DNA of 64,000 nt from the NCBI GenBank assembly GCA_012861695.1, contig JAAOOA010000262.1, positions 90,001 through 154,000 of the forward strand, read 5' to 3'. Position 1 is the first letter of the stretch. Each line of letters starts with the position of its first letter. The notes beneath the pieces are model-generated. The model ran no database searches, was not told the DNA's origin, and was given only the letters and a program-made list of their open reading frames with translations. This stretch comes from Trematomus loennbergii (Eukaryota; Chordata; Actinopteri; Perciformes; Nototheniidae). The translations under genes were made by a program, and so were the position numbers. Below are positions 55,448-64,000 of this stretch, one piece after another.

Positions 55448-56275
55448 GCAAAGGTATGAAGTAACATTAAGTCCATTTACTATACTACTTAGTACTTCTA
55501 CTCCAATATAATTCAGAGGTAAATGGTGTACTTTCCCTCCACTATATGTATTTAATACCTTTAGTTACTTCACAGATGTGGATGAATGATGTGAAATATA
55601 ATCAAGTGTTAAATCAGACTTTAGTTCCACCTGGAGTAAATCCACAAGCTACCCTGCAGTATACAAAGTCATTCAACTAGCTGCACTTACCAGCTTTGAG
55701 AACACTTTCATGATCAATCATTATAAAAACATATCATATATATTATTCTGAAATGGACCAATCTGCACAATGAATACTTTCACTGTCGCTACTTTCACTA
55801 TATTTTGATGAGAATACTTTTCTACTTTTACTTGAGGAACATTTGAATGCAGGACTTTTACTGTAACAGAGTATTCCTACACTCTGGTACTTCTACTTTT
55901 ACTCAAGTACAAGACCTGAGTACTTCTACTTTCTCAAGTACAAGACCTGAGTACTTCTACTTTTACTCAAGTACAAGACCTGAGTACTTCTACTTTTACT
56001 CAAGTACAAGACATGAGTACTTCTACTTTTACTCAAGTACAAGACCTGAGTACTTCTACTTTTACTCAAGTACAAGACCTGAGTACTTCTACTTTTACTC
56101 AAGTACAAGACCTGAGTACTTCTACTTTTACTCAAGACCTGAGTACTTCTACTTTTACTCAAGTAAAAGATCTGAGTACTTCTACTTTTACCACACTATC
56201 TGAGTACTTCTACTTTACTCAAGTAAAAGATCTGAGTACTTCTACTTTACTCAAGTAAAAGATCTGAGTACTTCT
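55448..56275 (-). mobile_element. hAT MITE family A, reverse, with amplified end
   Basis: On the minus strand this matches family A. On the plus strand TTTAATACCTTTAGTTACTT, ATCAAGTGTTAAATCAGAC and GAGTAAATCCACAAGCTACC are complements of 1940-2030 landmarks. The end corresponding to the CAGAGGTGGG side is replaced by about 13 tandem copies of the terminal 20-30 bp. No clear target duplication remains. Confidence 0.75.
55866..56275 (-). repeat. About 29-bp array from hAT MITE end
   Basis: The plus-strand unit is GAGTACTTCTACTTTTACTC plus AAGTACAAGACCT. Later copies change to AAGTAAAAGATCT and lose bases. It is the same terminal segment that is amplified at 22694-23075, but as an independent event with a different unit length. 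Confidence 0.9.
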
Positions 56276-57673
56276 TCCAAAGAAACGAAAAAAGCTTCAC
56301 TGGTTGATTTCGACTCAAAGTTCTTTCAGCTTCTCACAATGTGTTTCCTTGGTTACACTTTGATTTGAAATTCTGGTATCTTTGAAGTTCTACTTTCCTT
56401 GTTCTTCCAGGTGTAAACTTTCAGTACACTCTGACCTCATTGTTGGATGCCGTTTCAGGTAGAGCAGACCTGAAGCTTTGAACCAATGAGGTCAGCGACA
56501 GCCTCTCTGCTCGCTTTAATCTTTGGAGAACACTAAGCAGTAACATTTCTGCTCAGACATGTCTGTTCTGCTTCCTTTTTAAGCCACAAATTAAATGTAA
56601 AGTGGCCAGCTTGAGTAAATCAGAAATACATTTCTCAGAAGAGCTGCACTCGTTGCTTTGCTGAGGCTCGTGTGTGTGATTTTGTCTTTCATAGCTTCAA
56701 AATGAATGAAGGTCTCCATCCAGCCGGGAGAGAAGGATTTCATCCATTCCAACTTCTCTCTTTTTCTAAATGAACAAACAGCACTCTCCTCTTTGTGAGC
56801 TCCAGCCACATCCTGTACAGTCTCACGGCTATGTTTCCATGGCAACAGTGTCCGACCGGGTACACATGGGAAAGCAACGAGAACAGAAAAGAGAGAGAGA
56901 GAGAGAAGGTTTCTCCTGGAAGTGCAGACCTGGCCGAGGCTTTGACTGGCATCACATGTGGACCTGCTGACTGAGAGCTTCGGCTTTTTTCTCCGAGTTG
57001 CCCTGCAGCAGCGACCATGTTCCCATGACAACTGCATCCCTCGGTTCACGGGTGTCTGCTCGGTTCGCCCCTCGCTAATTCACAAACAGTAATAATCAAT
57101 ACAGATGATGCAACTCTGCCATCAGTCCTTAGGGGGGATCCTGCAGAGCCAACAGTGTGTTAGATATTAATGTAGGAGCAGAAACATACTGTACTTTCTC
57201 AGTGGAGAACAAATAAATAAATATATATATATATAAAAGGAAGATTGTATTTGTTCAGAAACTTGCTTCCATAGAGTGGTGTTAGTATTGGCTCCTGTTG
57301 TTCTCGCCATCATTTATTCATCAATACACAGGCTTTTAAGTCACCATGCATGCTATTTTTAAGGTGACCACACATAGAAGCCCATAAAAAGTTCAGCACC
57401 TACTTCAAATGGTATTAAAGTATGTATATACAAGTATGTCTATGCTCCTGTAGTATAAGCATATATTCCTGCTACTAACTGAAGTATTTTTGACTTTTTC
57501 TAGAACATTTTAATTATCCAGAATTGTTATACTGTTTATTTGATATCATATTTTTTATTTAATTTGAACTTTGAGTTGATAATTCTCTATTCCACTTTTT
57601 AACGTATTTTAATTTGAATGTCTGAACACACTGATTATGTAACTAAATAATTTCCCAAATTTCGATCAACAAG
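56276..57673. other. Non-coding spacer
   Basis: Contains a short (GA)n at 56890-56905 and CG-containing sequence around 56800-57080. Open frames on both strands up to 152 codons have no recognisable domain. Confidence 0.4.
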
Positions 57674-58589
<916 letters not shown>

Positions 58590-60604
58590 TACATTAAATA
58601 TACTTTTTTTGATGGTGGTTACAGCTTCTATTAGAAAACCTCAAACTGCACCTTCCCACGGATGTATGAAGAACTGGAAACAGCATTGGAGGCGGGTTCT
58701 CGTTCATTCAAATGAAAGTTGCTCGAAGCCAAAATTGCCTGACTCTCGAGAGTAAAAGTACCCGGACTTCCTTGATCTTTCGGGCACACTTTGGTTTTCC
58801 TTAAGCCCCGCCTACTTCATGTCAGGTTTAGGCCCAGTCAAATGAATGGAGCAAAAATAAATGTTGCTTTTAACGCGTAGCACACCAAATTATTTAAAAC
58901 AACTGTTTGTTCTGGGTAGTAGTCGGTTAGTTTTTCGAACAATTTACATCACATGACTGACGGAAAAGTTTAAGAACCACTGTTTTGACCGATATGAACA
59001 TTTGCTTCAATTGCCAGCTCACTTCCTGGAGGCTTCCCCCTAGCGAGCCTTCGTGATTTGGGAGGCTTCAACTATCGCCATCTTGGCAACAACACCAACG
59101 TAACACTCGGCTAGTATAGAGAATGGTCATCATTTCTGAAGTTGATCGGCATAGCAGCTACTGTACCAATCTCAATAACCTGTGATGGCACCCTCTTTAA
59201 AAGCGACCAAAGACCCAAACTAACTTAGGAAACTTTAATGTGTCATCTTCTTGTATTTCTATTGTTGGTGATAACCATGTGGATAGAAGTTAAAACCTAC
59301 TAGTTATAGGTGTTCACTGTTCAGTATGATTGAATCAATGAATGTTTAAAGTTAATTGACTTCACTGAATTACCAAATTAGTAGCTTCTACCACTTAAGT
59401 TCTTCACTGATGTTTGACAATATTTTTAATTGGCCTAAAATCATAATCTTCTGAATGGAGATTAGAGATGAAATGACACAAAATCTATTAGTGTTAGTCT
59501 TTTCAACATTCTTTTTCAATTTCAGTACAAGTTCATTATTTTAGTACAAACAAATAGTGTTTTTCAAGTCTTGCTTTGATTGAAGTAAAGACCTTTTACA
59601 CAGTTATATACCAGCAGTGTTTTTTGCCCGCCCTTTTGTGTGTTACCTGCAGATGTTTGTTTTAGATCGGTGTTCCTCTTTGGGTAATTGAAAGCTGCAG
59701 ATGGAGGGATAGCGGACGGATGAAAATAAAAAACAACTCAGAGCCGTCCAAATGGCAGCCGTGCAATTATCCTTCATTTTGTTGTTTGTGTTGGGCTCAG
59801 TTTGATTAAAAGCATTAAAGAGAGATATGTGTGGTGCACATGCAGCTCTCAGTGTAATGGATCAGTTTCTACATATGCTTCAGACAGATGATTATTACTG
59901 TGTTGTTTTAAGCTAGGTGTTCAGGGTGAAAGCTGCCAAAACAATTTGACATTTTGTGGTTGGAACCCAGATTGATTTCCTCAGTGGTTTGATCATTTCG
60001 GCTCATCCCAAAAACATAATTACAGCCAGGCGGGTTTCTTCATCATGAGTCGGGTTAATGGGTCTCCAGCTTGTAACTATTCCACATAAACCCCTGCTGA
60101 GGCCCTGTTCCACCTCTGGGTTTGTTTACATGCTGATATATTGGACTGAGGATGGTTTTTATACAAATATTCCCAGTACCGGAAGTAAATCACAGAGCTC
60201 GTGCTTTATAATGGATCAGTTCATCTGTAAAGTTAACAAATAGGGTGAAAGTTACTCATTGCTATGGGTAACATATACAGGTCACAATTTGATATAATGA
60301 TATTGAACCACTCTTAAATCAACTGTCAGTACATAGCCTAGAAATTCCTTCATTATGCAATTGAAGTTAGGGTTAGGGTTTTGGGGAGCTTGGTTAGGTT
60401 TAGGGTTAGGGTTAAGTATTTTAGTTTAAAACCTGTTTAAAAACTCCTGTAATAAAACCAATACAAGTTTTTGAAAGCCCTGTTTGGTCTGTGTAATCAT
60501 TTTTGTTTAAGATCCTGTTTAAAAACCAATACAAGTTACTAATACAAGTGTATGTATACACCTGTTGTTTGTTACTCCAACATTAACTAACCTTTATTAC
60601 ACGA
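58590..60604. other. Non-coding spacer
   Basis: 58680-58960 (AAGCCCCGCCTACTTCATGTC and neighbours) looks like a dispersed fish repeat of unknown class. GGTTAGGGTTTTGGGGAGC and GGTTTAGGGTTAGGGTTAAG at 60366-60415 are telomere-like. No gene recognised. Confidence 0.4.
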
Positions 60605-61880
60605 CTTAGTTGAAAACTCAATTCTGATTGGTCAATGTTGACATCCGAGGGTTGTTAATTTTCACTAACAGTCCGTTACTAAGAAGAACAGACCGTTACT
60701 AGGGAGAATCAAGGGACTATGTGTAGTCATATAAATCCACAGAAATAGGTCTAGTTAATTTAACGTAAGCTTTGGACAACAAACATTTGTTTTCTCCATC
60801 AAAAACACAGCGGAATATTTTTTGAATATTCATTTTTTTATATTTGTGGAGAGCACAACACTTTGGAAGAAAAGAGAACAAGAGAAGGAAAGAGGTTAAA
60901 AAACAGAGCAGAAGAAGACAGACAGGAAGTAAACATTAAAGGGAACAGTAGAAGAAGACAGACAGGAAGTAAACACTAAAGGGAACAGCAGAAGAAGACA
61001 GACAGGAAGTAAACTCTAAAGGGAACAGCAGAAGAAGACAGACAGGAAGTAAACTCTAAAGGGAACAGCAGAAGAAGACATACAGGAAGTAAACACTAAA
61101 GGGAACAGCAGAAGAAGACAGACAGGAAGTAAACTCTAAAGGAACAGCAGAAGAAGACAGACAGGAAGTAAACACTAAAGGGAACAGCAGAAGAAGACAG
61201 ACAGGAAGTAAACACTAAAGGGAACAGTAGAAGAAGACAGACAGGAAGTAAACACTAAAGGGAACAGCAGAAGAAGACAGACAGGAAGTAAACACTAAAG
61301 GGAACAGTAGAAGAAGACAGACAGGAAGTAAACACTAAAGGGAACAGCAGAAGAAGACAGACAGGAAGTAAACTCTAAAGGGAACAGCAGACGAAGACAG
61401 ACAGGACGTAAACTCTAAAGGGAACAGCAGAAGAAGACAGACAGGAAGTACACACTAAAGGGAATAGCAGAAGAAGACAGACAGGAAGTAAACACTAAAG
61501 GGAACAGTAGAAGAGACAGACAGGAAGTAAACTCTAAAGGGAACAGCAGAAGAAGACAGACAGGAAGTAAACACTAAAGGGAACAGCATAAGAACAGACA
61601 GACAGGAAGTAAAAACTAAAGGGAACAGCAGAAGAAGACAGACAGACAGGAAGTAAACACTAAAGGGAACAGCAGAAGAAGACAGACAGACAGGAAGTAA
61701 ACACTAAAGGGAACAGCAGAAGAAGACAGACAGACAGGAAGTAAACACTAAAGGGAACAGCAGAAGAAGACAGACCAGACAGGAAGTAAACACTAAAGGG
61801 AACAGCAGAAGAAGACAGACAGACAGGAAGTAAACACCAAAGGGAACATTGTATGGGCTCTGGCAGTGATTAAAGACTGT
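60605..61880 (+). mobile_element. Element with 40-bp array (family F)
   Basis: The left part (GATTGGTCAATGTTGACATC, CCGTTACTA twice) is similar to 17447-17530. The right end after the array (GGGCTCTGGCAGTG, TTAAAGACTG) matches 24531-24556, where only one array unit exists. This supports a mobile or dispersed element that carries the unit. Termini were not defined. Confidence 0.5.
60911..61850 (+). repeat. 40-bp minisatellite, about 23 copies
   Basis: The unit begins GAAGAAGACAGACAGGAAGT and continues AAACACTAAAGGGAACAGCA. Variants include CTCT for CACT, AGTA for AGCA, and in the last six copies an extra GACA that makes 44 bp, so the array has two length classes arranged in blocks. Confidence 0.95.
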
Positions 61881-62620
61881 TAAATGGAAAAGAAAGACGG
61901 TCAATATTGAAAAAAGAACATTTGTTTTGTTTTTCTTTGTCCTTTTGGATACAGATATGTGTCATTATGAGCCACCAGATGACCCCTGGCCAGGTGTCAG
62001 CACCATGTTGGGGTTAAGTAACCCCTGGTTGCTTTCCAGACATTTTGTTGCATAACATTTGGTTATTTCGAAATGTAATTTGTTTGAAAAATCTCTCTTC
62101 CTCTGTGACTGTGCCGATCGTCATGTCCAAGTGTGTCATTAGTTTCAAGTGGATGCCCAGTGGGAAGAGGAACAGAGTGTGGCCGGTGCATTGCATTAGT
62201 ATTCATCATATATCTGTAATGGATGAAATAAAGTGAAAACATATTGCTGAGGTTGTGCTCCGGTCTCACATTTGGCAATACCAGTTGGCTCCAATCAGGT
62301 TGGGTGCAGGCAGACACAGATCTCAAATGTAGTGCACTGAAAAAATCCACAGCACATCACAAGCAATCTATAGAAGCTGTAAATATCAACTTCATAACAC
62401 GAACAAGTGTCTTTATGGATGAGGCTATTCATCTGATTATACCATTGTAAATGCTCCTTCATCATCCTTTCCTTTGACTATTGGTTTTTTCCTGCTCCTC
62501 TTCTTCTTCAGGTTCGACAGTGCATGCACATGAACCCTGCACCTATATTATTCTGTTTTGGTTTCGAGGAGACCTTACCACTTTAACTGCCCAACAAGCT
62601 GATATACAGTAGTGGCATAT
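61881..62620. other. Non-coding spacer
   Basis: No gene or complete repeat recognised. Confidence 0.4.
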
Positions 62621-62627
62621 GCATCTT

Positions 62628-62690
62628 TAGGTTCAAGGTTCTTTATTGTCAATCTGACATAGCTACAGAGTAATTATGTAGTTGAAAATC
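62628..62690 (-). mobile_element. Retroposon 3' tail, reverse
   Basis: TTCAAGGTTCTTTATTGTCA is, on the minus strand, TGACAATAAAGAACCTTGAA, the usual end of several fish LINEs and SINEs. Confidence 0.45.
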
Positions 62691-62727
62691 TTATGTCACA
62701 GGCTTCTCCAACAATGCAACATAATAT

Positions 62728-62965
62728 GGGCGGTGGTGGTGAAGTCGATAGGGACTTGGCTTGGCAACTGGAAGGTCACCAGTTCGAGTCCCGGCAAGAC
62801 CAAGTGCTACCGAGGTGTCCCTGAGCAAGGCACCGTTCCCTACACTGCTCCCCGGCGCGCTGTCCACGGCAGCACACTGCTCCTAACACTAGGGTGGGTC
62901 AAATGCAGATGAACAATTTCGTTTCATAGTACCTGTACTGTGAAATGGCAATAAGAGCAATTTAT
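62728..62965 (+). mobile_element. tRNA-derived SINE (V-SINE-like)
   Basis: The tRNA-like head has TGGTGAAGTCG (62737-62747) as an A-box candidate and AGTTCGAGTCC (62781-62791) as a good B box, 44 bp apart, as in pol III promoters. The body has GTGTCCCTGAGCAAGGCACC, a conserved central segment of widespread fish SINEs. The 3' part, TGTGAAATGGCAATAAGAGC, is LINE-tail-like. It is not a working tRNA gene: there is no closed acceptor stem, and the B box runs into the SINE body. Confidence 0.75.
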
Positions 62966-64000
62966 TTTATTTTTATTTATTAGCTCGTCGCAGGATTTTA
63001 CTGGAATAGAAATTCCCAAGCCCCATCGTTGTCTCTTTGGCGAAAGATCTTGTATTTTTTCTAAAACTTGAGAAGATAAAATGTACTCTTGGGTTCTCTG
63101 TAGACATAAGAAATGGCAGTGCTAGATAGATTATTGACATATAATCCAAACAATACCAACCGAAGAGCAGTAAAATAACCTAATGTTAATTTTAACTGTA
63201 TTTATCTTTTTATTTATTTATTTGTTTTAACGATTATTTTACTGTTTTCTATTTCAGTATGGAATCAATGTGCTTCTTTGATTAAACTTATAGTGCATAC
63301 GGTATAGGTATGTATAGTATAGTGTGTATAGTAGGCTATAGTAGTCATATCTCTTTGGGGTTGGAGGGAATGGGTAGGGTATGGGGGGGAAGTAGAGATC
63401 ATTGTTACAATTGAGATCTTGTATTTCTGTACCTGTCCTTTTATAATAAAAAAGCTATTTAAATGTTGTTTTAAATGTAACATTGGTCTGTTGTTAATGT
63501 GATATGTTGAGCAATACAATTGGGAATCGCAATGTCCAGTTAATTCAAAGCATAGGGTACTTATTGAGTGAAAACACAAAGCTTCAGATACCTTCCCTGC
63601 TAATATTAGCACCCTGTTAGCACCCTGTTAGCACCCTGTTCGCACCCTGCTCTCTGTTAACTCCAGGTGGAAGTTGGTTTTGTCCCTGAAAAGGAAATCA
63701 CAAGTCTCGGAGGTTCAGAGTGTTGTACCTGCAGAATCAAAACCTAAAACCATTATTTTGCAGCAATACTAAGTGAGTTTACTAAGCTTTGATTTAATAG
63801 ATCAAAAAGGTATTGAATTTCATGGCATTCAAATATTGAATTCTGTACCTGACCTTAAAACGCCTCCATTGTGAGAGACTCTAAATCTTTCTTGATCTAT
63901 CTAAACCTCATACACCCTCAAAAGCTGAACCAATGCTTTAACCTCTAAAGAGACGTTCTTCATGTGTTTTTATTTCCACTGTCTCGACTTTTCCCTTCAT
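62966..64000. other. Non-coding spacer
   Basis: AT-rich. An 11-bp repeat TAGCACCCTGT occurs about four times at 63607-63650. No gene recognised. Confidence 0.45.

Noticed and set aside
56591..57049. 152-codon minus-strand open frame
   Set aside because: No domain, low-complexity patches, and an overlapping plus-strand frame. Not enough evidence for a gene.
62728..62800. tRNA gene
   Set aside because: A and B boxes are present, but the acceptor stem does not close and the sequence runs into a SINE body.

Overview
This 64 kb window is vertebrate nuclear DNA, almost certainly from a ray-finned (teleost) fish. The evidence is the repeat content: a Tf1/sushi-type Ty3/Gypsy chromovirus, an L2/Maui-like LINE, hAT and TTAA-target TIR elements of types common in fish, tRNA-derived SINEs, and abundant (AC)n, (GA)n and (GATA)n microsatellites. 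I found no convincing host exon, rRNA gene or functional tRNA gene. The window reads as a large intron or intergenic region. Nearly every long open frame is either transposon coding sequence or a tandem array whose unit length happens to keep a frame open.

Layout. 0-12 kb: a broken hAT (ZMYM/TTF-like) transposase start, a 35-bp-TIR MITE, a hAT MITE with a clean 8-bp target duplication, TTAA-flanked MITEs, a Harbinger-like MITE carrying a MADF-domain exon, LINE remnants, and a TIR element holding a 57-bp minisatellite. 12-28 kb: a hAT MITE swollen by about 38 copies of a 37-bp repeat, further MITEs, several diverged local duplications and otherwise plain DNA. 28-31 kb: a TTAA element containing a 54-bp near-perfect palindrome and two separate minisatellites (17 bp and 33/34 bp). 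31-45 kb: hAT remnants, a second 57-bp array (about 21 copies, opposite strand), a composite TTAA unit inside an L2 remnant, and a third 57-bp array interrupted by a young 5'-truncated L2 with an open RT frame. 45.4-51.1 kb: a 5.27 kb LTR retrotransposon nested inside a TTAA MITE. 51-64 kb: a 48-bp satellite with embedded telomere-type motifs, another hAT MITE with terminal amplification, about 0.9 kb of (TATC)n, a 40-bp minisatellite and a SINE.

The best-defined system is the LTR retrotransposon at 45556-50829. Its two 433-bp LTRs look identical and it has a 5-bp target duplication (AATAT). A 10-nt primer binding site is complementary to a sequence 29 bp downstream of the LTR TATA box, which predicts Tf1-like self-priming. 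An in-frame G_GGA_AAA heptamer with a 6-nt spacer and a perfect 9-bp hairpin, directly after the Gag zinc knuckle, predicts -1 gag-pol frameshifting. Pol has two small frame breaks and ends in a chromodomain.

The most unusual theme is that at least five TIR-element families here carry, or have had their ends amplified into, minisatellites (17, about 29, 33/34, 37, 40 and 57 bp, and perhaps 48 bp). These non-autonomous elements look like recurrent seeds of tandem-repeat arrays. All family assignments come from reading motifs and termini by eye. No database search, alignment or folding program was run.
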